Source: Collodictyon triciliatum
Lineage: Eukaryota > CRuMs
Direction of reading: 5' to 3'
Assembly: GCA_043381765.1 (NCBI GenBank)
Contig: JBHJMP010000337.1
Location: forward strand, 1 to 26,096
Length of the DNA: 26,096 nucleotides
This document shows positions 10,501 to 20,035 of the stretch, in pieces (the first letter of the stretch is position 1; every line of letters starts with the position of its first letter). The translations under genes and the position numbers were made by a program. A model generated the notes under the pieces. The model was not told the origin of the DNA. It made no database searches and was given only the letters and a program-made list of their open reading frames with translations.

Positions 10501-10985
10501 AATGCGCGAGACCATACCAGAGTGAGATTGAGAGACACACACTTTAGTATCCAAGTGAATTTTCGACTGGTTGGGCAGCTTCTTTACTTGAGTACTGGAA
10601 AGGTTGTTTCTTTTTCCCTTTTTCTCTCTTTCTCTTTCAACTATACATTCCCACGGATGCTGGCTTCTGCAACGACAATGCAAGTTATATGAATTATGCT
10701 TAACGTATGTTCGCCACTTCACTAGCAATGCAAGTCCCTTTTCGACCCAAACAAATCAGAAGAGCCGATCGGCTCTGAAATCCCAAGGCAGTCATGGCCG
10801 TGAGGAGCAAGAAATGAATATGAGGCAATTAGATATGTATGTAAATAAAGTTAACATGTTCATCAGTTGCGACGATTCTTTTCTTTCTCTCTTCGCAGAC
10901 AGGGGAGATCAATATTGGCAGGTTCTATCTTGAAAAAAAGTGGACCGAAATATCGCATATATGGCCCCTTAATATAAATATTTGA
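7513..10985 (+). CDS. secreted protein of unknown family, about 15 exons
   Basis: Start ATG 7513 gives a signal peptide (MGRPPALCFDLFLLCLVSAS). Exons: 7513-7647 (or to 7674), 7845-7920, 8015-8075, 8187-8348, 8468-8506, 8613-8704, 8888-8954, 9102-9218, 9327-9463, 9632-9762, 9946-10069, 10156-10248, 10338-10423, 10453-10602, 10899-10985. Reading phase carries across every junction and gives about 518 residues. Typical exon text: YDDFDYDSSFLPLDGLFRN, LENDYLIMYVRGGKYGSL, TKVCYPVQESSCGPGECV, RVRLRDTHFSIQVNFRL. It is rich in Cys after the midpoint and has N-glycosylation sites; no C-terminal membrane span. No family recognised. Uncertain points: the exon 1 donor; exon 10 could instead read through to a stop at 9778-9780 (344 residues); the exon 12/13 junction; and the last exon (an alternative is 10726-10803). 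Confidence 0.75.
7706..7801. repeat. 11-bp (CATTCTTATTG)n intronic array
   Basis: About eight copies of an 11-bp unit, CATTCTTATTG with C/T variants, in intron 1 of the secreted-protein gene. Confidence 0.93.
9250..9314. repeat. 11-bp T-rich array in intron 8
   Basis: CAC triplets spaced 11 bases apart by T runs (four copies), then a longer T run, placed just before the acceptor at 9326. It can serve as the polypyrimidine tract. Confidence 0.9.
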
Positions 10986-11264
10986 TTTATTAATGAAAAT
11001 TCTATCAAAACGTCATAACAACACTGTTCTTCTGAATTTCGATAAGGCTATGATAGGTGATGGAATGTGACTTCAGGCGTATTGGAAAATTGAACGGGAG
11101 TGTTTTGAAAGCGATTAGAAGAGTCTTCATATACATCGCATGAAAGCAACAAAAAGAAAAAAATACCAACTCGCAACTAATTTATGCCACGCATAATTTG
11201 GATGGGTAGCACAGGAACAAAAAGAAATTAAAAAAGAAAACCTCATAAGAGACGGAATGAATGA

Positions 11265-12262
11265 TTAATCAGATATTTGTCCCAAAAACATATGTCGTAG
11301 CCTCTGTCGCTCCTTTTCCGAGGGAGCCGCTGCAATCTGCCCTGCAATCCACGACGCGCGTCGAGCAACCATGACTGAGTCTGACAAGCGTGCCAACTCG
11401 TCTGGATAAAGTTGCCTGGTGTGTTGGACAATTGACTCGCTCTGTTTTGTGCCTAAATCAGACGGGCTCCTTCGCGGTGGGTCGGACAGGCCAAACCGCA
11501 CACGGCCATCTACTTTTGGGGACACAAGTTTTGTTGTTGGGGTGTGTTTTGGAGATGAGGAGCGGTTTGTGCGCTGAGTTGGATGATGTGGAGTTGTTGG
11601 TGGCTGTTTGTGAGGTGTAGTCGCACTTGCGGGTTGGCTTGGGTGTACTTTGTGTGGTTCATTGAAGGTGGAGTTGGCACTGAAGTTGCTGTCATGACAG
11701 TAATATATGTTACTCAACTTTCGTCCATTATTCGTGATGAAAGAGGTATTTTTCTCACTTAATTTCTCTTTTTCTATCAAAAACATACCTTCCAATCGTT
11801 GTATTTGATGCTTCGGCGTCTGCCCACAAGGAAAAGGACAGTGCGACTGACTATTCGCGACCAAAAATAAAGAAAATGATAATGAAAATGAAAATGAGCA
11901 TATCGTTAGAAGCAAGAGAAAGATTTTTTTTCCTTTATTCGATTCAAGAAGCAAGAGAAAGATAATGTGAGATTAAATACAATGTGCGCCAAAAGAATAG
12001 CCCGGGGGCTACCGACAACATCATATCTTCCCCATCAAATCCACCCAAAGACGAGTCGAAATACCTGCCCTCCGGACTTCGAGTCCAACCCAGAGGAGTG
12101 CGGCTTTGATCGGCTGTGTATTCGATCAGGCGATAGGCTCTCTCTTGAGTCTCCCATGAAGAAAGCTTTGGGAGGGGTTTTCTGAGGATGGCCTTTTGAT
12201 GGTTCTGTTCGAAGACCCTGTGCATATGACCTCGAATGTCAATTCTCTGGCTCCATCCGCAA
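11265..12262 (-). CDS. unknown protein, C-terminal exons
   Basis: An internal exon with a very coding-like frame lies at about 12250-12025 (GHMHRVFEQNHQKAILRK, KLSSWETQERAYRLIEYT, RTPLGWTRSPEG). The terminal exon, 11688-11265, follows acceptor CATGACAG; it is Pro/Thr/His-rich at first, then reads VRFGLSDPPRRSPSDLG, LYPDELARLSDSVMVARR and SEKERQRLRHMFLGQISD before the stop. Direct joining of donor CAG|GTATTT (about 12024) to that acceptor keeps phase 2. A middle exon at about 11846-11789 is also possible in phase. A 5' exon near 12690-12573 (donor CAG|GTGGGT) encodes an Ala/Arg/Gln-rich stretch that resembles a mitochondrial presequence, but no ATG is in frame, so the N-terminus is unresolved. 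No family recognised. Confidence 0.5.
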
Positions 12263-12699
12263 CAAACGCTGCAAAGTTCTCGGTAATGGCGAAGAGGATA
12301 GCAGGAGGGAGACATTGAAGGAAGGAAGAATGAAAGAAACCAAACCCAAACCCAAAACGAAACAAACCAAAACCAAAAAAAGAGGAGGAAGAAGAACCTT
12401 TGAAGGAGACGACAAACGCAGAGATCCAACCCACAGGTTACCTGCAGCCTCGAGTCTGTGGCTGGGCTTTGTTGCTTTGTTGTCCGAGTTGTTCTTTGTG
12501 CTTTGGGCCATGCCTGACTCCTCTCCGCACGAGTCTCTGTCGGCTTTTGAATGGAGGTTATTCGCACCCACCTGATTTTTCTTGAGCGCGGTTTTCTTTT
12601 GCTGCGGTGTTTGGCTGCGTATTTGAAAAGCGAATTGTGCAACGGCAGCGGCAGTACTTCGGCGACTGAACAAACTGCACGCCACTGCTTTTCTCACTT

Positions 12700-13156
12700 T
12701 GTCAACAGAAAAGTATATCCATCACACAACACACCCACACATTACTTTCTGCTGTCATTTCGGGGCTGAAAACCACCCATGAAAAGTATCGATTGCATTT
12801 CTGGACACCACTAATTCGCAATGGAGAGCGTGAACCTATATTTTCCACAAATGCATATGTTATTTCCAAAACTTTTTCCAAATACATTCACATTCTGAGA
12901 AACCAATTATAGCAATCAAGCTATTTCTCATTCAGCGCCAAACAAAAACAGTCGCGCCCTGCCCTTTCCTTATCTCGTTGTCGATCAGAGCAACCCGATC
13001 ACATTCTGCCTGCCAGCAAACCCGTGCGTGGGAGTTGTCGATACTGTGCGGTTGCATAGGCTTGGCTCAGTCGCCCGCTCACACGAGGATGCATTATTTT
13101 GTTTGCCCTGTGTGAAGAATCAATAAATGATAACAGCCAAAGAAACCAAAAAAAGT

Positions 13157-13213
<57 letters not shown>

Positions 13214-13455
13214 AAGAAACAAGAAACAAGAAACAAGAAACAAGAAACAAGAAACAAGAAACAAGAAACAAGAAACAAAAAACAAAAAACAAAACAAACT
13301 CACCATTTACTTACTAAGCGCGTGATCATAATCTATGGTAGCATTCTTTTTGGCTTTTTTTTTTATTTTGATCCAGTTTTTTTTTCCGGTCTCTACTGTT
13401 TGTTTGACATGCTTTTTTCTTTTCCTTTTCCTTTTTTCTTTTGAAACTCTCCAGA
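12700..13455. other. head-to-head spacer with A-rich array
   Basis: This lies between the 5' side of the minus-strand gene and the SLC44 start at 13456, so it should hold promoters for both directions. I recognise no specific site. It contains a long A run and a (CAAGAAA)n array, listed separately, and a T/C-rich leader (13360-13440) directly before the SLC44 ATG. Confidence 0.6.
13158..13292. repeat. poly(A) run joined to (CAAGAAA)n
   Basis: About 55 consecutive A, then about nine copies of the heptamer CAAGAAA, decaying to CAAAAAA copies at the right end. It could be a tail-derived microsatellite, since arrays of A plus a variant often grow from poly(A) tails. Confidence 0.95.
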
Positions 13456-14592
13456 ATGGCCGTGTCGAGTCAAGCAAAGCAGTTTGACCAGGATCGCTCG
13501 TGTCGCGATGTCATCTTCTTCCTACTCTTTATCGGCTTCTGGATCGGCTGCTGGATCGTTGCTGGAGTTTCCTTCGACGGAGGAGATCCTCGCCGGTAAC
13601 CTGGCTTTGCTCTGCCTACGAGTTTCCTTTCCGTGCCTTTCTTTTCATAGCATTTCCGGTTGTTGTCGACACACGATGCCATAGAATCATATTCACTGTC
13701 CCATTAAACTCTTCCTTATCATTCATAGACTCATCTACCCTCGCGATTACCAGGACAACATCTGCGGTCTGACAAAGAGAAACGACTCATTGTCAAATAC
13801 TGACTTTTCGGTATGAACTGTAGCCGATTCTATGTTCCCCGTTCTTTTCTTCTTCTTTTTTTTTGGTGTTGTAGCCAATATGAAAAGTCGATTCCGTACG
13901 CGTGTTAGTGCTATCTTATCCTAAACAGAATGCAACCATATACCAAGTCATAACATGAATAGACCTTTATGCTTGCTTGATATCCATCATAAATCTATAT
14001 GTTAATTAAAGACACGCAAAATATACACGATTACTCGTGAACCATCCCACATTCCTATGGATGACTTTTAAAAAAATGTGTTGTCTAAGAATTCACCTTC
14101 CTTGATATCCCTTTCTGCTAGTAGTTAATATAAATATCATGCATTCAATGGCCTTATTATCTCCTATTGTAGAAACTTCCTGTTCTATATTTTCCGAACC
14201 CGTATGACCTTGACCTCCAGATTTGCGTTTCAAAGTGCCCAAGTACTGGATTCATCGGTGATATCACTTGCGGAGTAGACGAATATGTACAGTATTGTTA
14301 TCTACCTTTGAATGGCCTTTAATTGCTCAAATATGTTTGATAAGTCTATATTCATATTCGAGACGCGAAGGACACGTCATTTAGTATAAGAAGCATTAAC
14401 CAAAAAAACAAAAAACAAAAAACAAAAAACAAAAAACAAAAAACAAAAAACAAAAAACAAAAAACAAAAAACAAAAAACAAAAAACAAAAAANNNNNNNN
14501 NNNNNNNNNNNNNNNNNNNNNNNNNNNNNNNNNNNNNNNNNNNNNNNNNNNNNNNNNNNNNNNNNNNNNNNNNNNNNNNNNNNNNNNNNNNN

Positions 14593-14654
<62 letters not shown>

Positions 14655-17600
14655 AAAAAAAAACAAAAAAAAACAAAAAAAAACAAAAAAAACAAAAAAA
14701 CAATGACTTATAATCGAAGGAACAAAAGATCAAATCAGATTTGCCATTCTGTAAGAATACTTTTCATATGAATTAACATGCCATGTTTGTCCAATAGATT
14801 TGCGATTACGGAGTTGTCACACCTTCGCGTGGAGACTTCTTAGAAGGCAGATGCTTTTGTCCCTACACGACCAACGAATGTACTCGACCTTTTCTTTTGA
14901 TAGTCATACACCAAATTCAACGAAAAATAATTCAGAGCGAAACACCTTGATTGCTTGCAGCAGACGAAACTTAAAACTTTACATTGTTAATATATGCACT
15001 AATACTTATTCATACAAAGTTCTTTATCGGTGCTTCCCCGAGGAATTCGACACGATTGATACATCAAACGTCACTGAGTCTATCCAGAACGCCCTTTCCA
15101 GCCGACCAGAACTCGCTCAAGCGTTCTCTGACATATCTCAAACATGGGAAATCATCCTTGGATTCGGTATGTTTGTGTAAAACCACAAACTGAAAATCAA
15201 AATTCCATAGTCCTCTATCTTCATTTTGAAACAAAGTCACAAAATTTTTTTTGCGATGATCAGATTTAAAGTTAAATTGCACCTCATATACATAAAATTC
15301 TACACCCATAAACACTTAGGCTTTGTTGCACTCGCTCTTTGCTTCGTTTGGCTATTCCTGGTTGCAAGTACGTTCTGAGAACATAGCACACAAACATTTA
15401 TGATTCACTGAAAGCTTACCTCATGACTCAGTCTCATTCAATACCATGAATTCAACATAGTTTTTGCTTCTTTTTTTGTCTGGTTTACAATCATCGCTGT
15501 GATTGCATCCTGCTGGGCCTTTTCTGGCTACACATGGCAAATATGTATACCAACTATAAGCTACTTTTGTTTTCGTGTCCCCAAATTTTGCTCCCATAGA
15601 ACTACTATAGTATCTTGTATATCATGTGTGTGGTTATGTGGTAAACTTGTTTCCTTAGTACTACTAATTTTGACAGACTCTTCTCTTCTGTCATTATCCT
15701 TGGCTTAAAAAAAACACAGACAATGATACCGAAAGTCTGTCAGACAGCACTGATGAGGCAGATTCCTTCATGAACCAAAAGAATGTAAGTGTCGTAAATT
15801 CTTTACAGAAGCCCTAACCAATAATTCTATTAATAATAATTTCCGAAGTCGTAAGGGTCTGCCTCATTGAGCTTCTTCATTTCTTAAAGGCTGTGCTGGG
15901 AATTGCTGTGACACTCACTGTACTAAGCATCATCCTTACTTTCATGATTATTGGACTTCGAAAGGTCATCCTTTTCTTTGTTTTGCTCCCTCGATAATGA
16001 TGAACAGCATGCATAAATTTTATTATTTGTCTCCCTTAATACCTTTACCACCAATTTAACCTTCCGTTCAATTGAAGGGTGACATCGTTTATTACCATTT
16101 CGTTATTACCATTTGATTAATACCCAAATTCAAAAGTGAAGCAAAGTTACTCGGCTCAGTTGCGATATAATGCCTAAAAAAACCTCCACATTCGACCAAT
16201 TTATTGCTTCGCGATTAGCCGTCTCATTTTCTTCTTCTTTCATGCAGCGCATTCGTTTGGCCATAGGAATTGTGCAGGAAGCCAGTGCTGCTGTGCGTGC
16301 CATGCCCCTGGTAGACATTTATAAAATCTAAAAATGAGATTACGATATCTATTCTAATTATATGTAATAAAACTGTGCACTTCGTACCATGACTGAAATA
16401 CTTCCTTCTAATTGTTTTTTTTTTTAGATCATCTTCTTCCCTGTCTTGATCTTCATCGCCCTTGGGCTATTCTTCGCTTGGTGGGTTGCTGTCGCACTGT
16501 ATCCTTGCAGGAATTGTCATGGCTTCCTATTTCAGGAATCTGCATCTATCTACCAGTCCAGCATATATTTCCTTTCCTTTCTTCGATTATACTCATTCCT
16601 CAGTTTTACTACTACGTTTATATTTATATTACTATTATTTTGTGTTTATATCCCTCCATTTCTCTTTCTTTTATACTCTGTGGAGATAGTAAGAAACCAA
16701 TGGTCCAAATATAAGCACCTTGACCCTTAAACCTCAAGATATCTTGCCAGTTATGAGGGTGAAAACTGCATTGACTGCCATCCCTGGGTCACCGAAAAGT
16801 AATAAGCATTTTTAACGAAACAATTTACTGAATGGAAAAACAAAACAAAACAAAACAAAACAAAACAAAACAAAACAAAACAAAACAAAACAAAACAAAA
16901 CAAAACAAAACAAAACAAAACAAAACAAAACAAAACAAAACAAAACAAAACAAAACAAAACAAAACAAAACAAAACAAAACAAAACAACAACATCCATCC
17001 ATCCATCCATCCATCCATCCATCCATCCATCCATCCATCCATCCATCCATCCATCCATCCATCCATCCATCCATCCATCCATCCATCCATCCATCCATCC
17101 ATCCATCCATCCATCCATCCATCCATCCATCCATCCATCCCTTCGCAAACGTTCTACAATATGCACTTTTAATTCCATATAGGTCTCTGAATGCCATGTA
17201 CATCTACCACTTGGTGGCGTTTTACTGGAATGTTAAGTAAATAAGGACTTCTCTCTGTATATGATATTCACTTTAGGGAAGATCTCCATTCCAATGTTAG
17301 ATTTCGCACCACTTAGTTTCATCATCGCCCTTAACCAAGTCACGATTGCCGGTGCTGTGGGAATGTGGTATTGGTCCATCGACAAAAAGGTTGGTTTCAT
17401 TCAAATCAGAGTAAGGCAGACCAAAATATACCTCCCCCATTCAATTAGTGCGACTCACATACCATGATAGGCAATTAATAAGTTGAAAATAATGGCAGGA
17501 CCTTCCATCGCTTCCCATCTTTCGATCGTTTGGTCGTGCGATTCGCTACCATTTGGGCTCTATTGCCTTGGGATCTCTCGTTATTGCGATTGTCCAGACT

Positions 17601-17892
17601 ATCCGCACCATCATTTTGTATGCTTTTCAATATAAGTGAATGATAGACTATTGTGGAATACGAAGCCACCAAATGACACTCCATTCTGTAGATGGTTCCA
17701 ACAACAGGCTAAGAAGCAGCAGAACAAGGTGGTTGAGGCTATTTTGTGGTAAGATTTAGCCATAATCTTCTTTCGAAGTTCGGCATCCCCTTCCTCGTAC
17801 TATGAAATAAATCAAGGCAGGGTCTAACCATGAGCCTTTTTTTTTTTTTTTTGTGTTTTTTTGGTTAAATCTGTATGTCTCTGATTCTTCCT

Positions 17893-17928
<36 letters not shown>

Positions 17929-19111
17929 ATGTAAATAATCGCAATATTTGTTTTAACACCATGATTGGTATAGCTGTGTCCAATGCTGTGTCTCTTGTGT
18001 CGAGCGTGTTCTCAAATTCATCAACAAGAATGCCTACATTATGGTTTTTACTTTGATTTCATTTACGACATGAGTTTATCCATAGAAATATCTCCGAGAT
18101 TGCTTGATTGCGCAGCAACTTAGTCATAAGACATGCAATCAACCTTTTCATGCTGAAAGAAATGATGTTCTCGTATCACAACTTATTTGCAGATTGCTAT
18201 ATATGGAGACTCTTTCTGCTCCAGCGCTGTCACATCCTTTGAGTTAATTTGGAGCAACCTTGTTCGTGTCGCTACTGTGAACATCGTCAGTGAGTAATTC
18301 AGTAGATTTATCTGCAGACATATTTGTGCTGTTGGAGTCACTACTTTCCTTTCAGGCGAGTTCTTGATTTTCCTCGGAAAGGTCTTTGTCGCCGCCATTT
18401 GTGGTGCTGCCTCCGCCAACATTTTTTTCAATACCCCTGAAGTTGGTTTCTGGATGTTCCCATGCGTCGTGAGTGTTCTTGTTCTTTCTGTTCATAATCA
18501 CTATCACTGTCATCATCATCTTCTTCATCATCATCGTCATAATCTTCATGAAGTTTTATCGTGTATATACGAGGATATTCGCCATAGATTATATCCCCAC
18601 ATGCATATTTTTCTCTGCGAATCGTAGCTGATATTCGCAAACTATTTATTCGCGCCAGGTGGTTATTATCTTCGCATACGTCATCGCCTCAGCTTTCTTG
18701 GCCGTCTATGACATGGCTATCGACACGGTTCTCGATTATTTTAATTTTGGAAAATCTTTATCGCATAGCGAGCATCCTGAAAATGAATTCGACTATTTAT
18801 TCCGTGGTGTCTGGGAAACTGAAAAAGCATGTTCCTACCATCCAGATTTTGCTCTGCTTCTTGGATGAAGAGGAACGCCGCAAATCAGACCCCAACCTTC
18901 CTATCCACGCTTCGGTATGCTTTCAAAATATGGAAAGCCAATAGCACGATAAGTATCCTTGCTTGTAGCAGCATATTTGTCTATGCATTCCGTTCATTAT
19001 TCGCCACCTTTCTGGCCCTGCTAACAAGGCCTTTTAATTCATCAACAGGAAAACCTTTCCAAGTTTATCCAGCGTGTTGAGAGTGAGGAAAGTGAGAATG
19101 CAAAGCTTTAA
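13456..19111 (+). CDS. choline transporter-like protein (SLC44/CTL family)
   Basis: Multipass membrane transporter of the CTL family, whose members move choline and related amines across plasma and organelle membranes. Exons: 13456-13595, 13729-13810, 14173-14286, 14798-14879, 15020-15166, 15320-15367, 15461-15544, 15720-15784, 15890-15964, 16248-16310, 16428-16498, 17183-17231, 17282-17389, 17499-17635, 17692-17748, 17974-18043, 18193-18289, 18356-18468, 18659-18727, 18846-18914, 19049-19111. All phases agree; 600 residues, normal for the family. First span [20 protein letters not shown] is followed by [18 protein letters not shown] and a large Cys-rich loop ([22 protein letters not shown]). 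Family signatures follow: [80 protein letters not shown], and near the end the acidic [11 protein letters not shown]. It appears intact. The only weak acceptor is GGGAAG at 17281. Substrate is inferred from family only. Confidence 0.96.
14400..14492. repeat. (CAAAAAA)n array in SLC44 intron 3, left of gap
   Basis: Heptamer CAAAAAA, at least 13 copies, running into the gap; the far side is pure A then CAAAAAAAAA units. Confidence 0.95.
14493..14592. other. assembly gap of 100 N
   Basis: Exactly 100 N, which suggests a placeholder of unknown length, in SLC44 intron 3 and flanked on both sides by A-rich repeats. It does not touch an exon. Confidence 1.
14593..14701. repeat. poly(A) and (CAAAAAAAAA)n right of gap
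   Basis: Sixty-one A, then several C-interrupted A blocks of about 10 bases; the right arm of the gapped array in intron 3. Confidence 0.95.
16835..16987. repeat. (CAAAA)n pentamer array in SLC44 intron 11
   Basis: About 30 perfect copies of CAAAA. The complementary strand reads as a Phe-Cys-Phe-Val-Leu repeat, a spurious protein. Confidence 0.98.
16992..17140. repeat. (CATC)n tetramer array in SLC44 intron 11
   Basis: About 37 perfect copies of CATC starting within five bases of the end of the pentamer array. The opposite strand gives a Met-Asp-Gly-Trp repeat. The exon 12 acceptor is only 42 bases downstream. Confidence 0.98.
17838..17926. repeat. T-rich runs in SLC44 intron 15
   Basis: Two T tracts (17838-17852 and about 17897-17926) separated by unique sequence, upstream of the acceptor at 17973. 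Confidence 0.85.
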
Positions 19112-19458
19112 TTGGACAACATCCACACTCAAATAGGAGAATTGCATTTGCCTACTTTCTCATCAGGACCAGTAATTGGCCCACGGCAATAGCAATTAGC
19201 TCCTGTTTTCCATTTCCTTTCGTTTCCTTTGTCTGTGTCCATAGATGAGTTACTCCCACGCGAACGCGCAACACAATTCGCAGCTATGAATAAGAACAGA
19301 CTTCGAGACGAGAATAAATCTACCCTGCAAAAGGACAAAAAAAAGAGGAAGATAACAAACGGACAAAAAACAAAAAGGAAAATAAGAAGCAAGAGTAAGA
19401 TTTACAACTTCTCAAGGAAGTAGGGAAATTGCCCCAATTTGTCAGACTTGTTTGTGAA
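19112..19458. other. tail-to-tail spacer, 3' untranslated regions
   Basis: This lies between the SLC44 stop and the stop of the minus-strand exon. It holds AATAAA at 19313-19318, about 200 bases past the SLC44 stop. A Lys-rich 64-codon plus-strand frame (about 19229-19423) follows an ATAG but has no partner exon, and I treat it as untranslated. Confidence 0.5.
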
Positions 19459-19727
19459 TTATTGGTTATGTGCCATACCGTTTCTTAAAAGCTTGATAGC
19501 GTTCGGTTCATGTTCACTTCCGTTCTCTGCGATACGAGAGAGATGGTCGAGTGTGCATTCAGCTAATACAGGAAAGAGTCCAGCCATGATTGGATGAGTG
19601 AACCAGCGTCGGATGCGAATGCTGGTGATATAAAAGATGATAGCAAAAGAGATAGCAGGAGGGAGTGTTTGTCTCTCAATCTTACTAAACGCACCATGGT
19701 TCAGGAGGCAGTGGCAATCATCCGGCT
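19459..19727 (-). CDS. terminal exon of a minus-strand gene, unknown product
   Basis: A frame of 89 codons plus stop follows acceptor GTTTCAG (phase 1). It reads EPDDCHCLLNHGAFSKIER, then a hydrophobic ISFAIIFYIT, then MAGLFPVLAECTLDHLSRIA and HEPNAIKLLRNGMAHNQ before the stop at 19461-19459. Composition is clearly protein-like. A possible first exon is at 19951-19932 (MADESR, strong GTAAGT donor, phase 2), but the phases do not join directly, so at least one exon is missing or that start belongs elsewhere. A competing frame from 19697 looks like a signal peptide but stops after 44 codons. No family recognised. Confidence 0.45.
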
Positions 19728-20035
19728 CTGAAACAGCTCATTTCCTCTCACATATCTTGAACCCTTTTTCTCTTTCTAACTGAGGCTGCACAAATCAAAC
19801 GCACTTTATCCACTTTGGTTAGAATGCAGATTGGTCGTCTTTTTCTTTTTCTTTTCTTTTTGCATGGGCTTTAAAAAAGCGCATGCTCTTTAATTACTGA
19901 TTTAGTATTATTCCTACAGTATTTAACTTACGATCGAGATTCATCTGCCATAGCGCCCAACCCACCCCTTTTTTTTTTCCCTTTCGCAATAGTTTGTAGA
20001 GCTTTCAACGAGGAGTTGATACAGTAAGGAAATAA
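19728..20035. other. head-to-head spacer or 5' region of flanking genes
   Basis: It contains the candidate minus-strand first exon 19951-19932 with its GTAAGT donor, CT-rich runs (19840-19860, 19970-19985) and the leader of the plus-strand membrane protein. No specific promoter motif could be assigned. Confidence 0.45.

Noticed and set aside
12290-12310. 14-bp identity GATAGCAGGAGGGAG-like between about 12298 and 19650, suggesting paralogous exons
   Set aside because: A match of this length is expected by chance in a 26-kb window, and the flanking peptides do not align.
12999-13444. Lys-rich plus and Phe-rich minus frames
   Set aside because: Products of the long A run and (CAAGAAA)n array.
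14352-14733. Minus-strand Phe-rich frames across the gap
   Set aside because: They consist of CAAAAAA repeats and N within SLC44 intron 3.
16751-17203. Long minus-strand frames with Met-Asp-Gly-Trp and Phe-Cys-Phe-Val-Leu repeats, and the plus-strand Lys-Gln-Asn/Ser-Ile-His-Pro counterpart
   Set aside because: Pure translations of the (CATC)n and (CAAAA)n arrays inside SLC44 intron 11.
19229-19423. Lys-rich 64-codon plus-strand frame after SLC44
   Set aside because: It follows an ATAG, but the preceding SLC44 exon ends in a stop with a family-typical acidic C-terminus and no donor joins the two; more likely 3' untranslated sequence.
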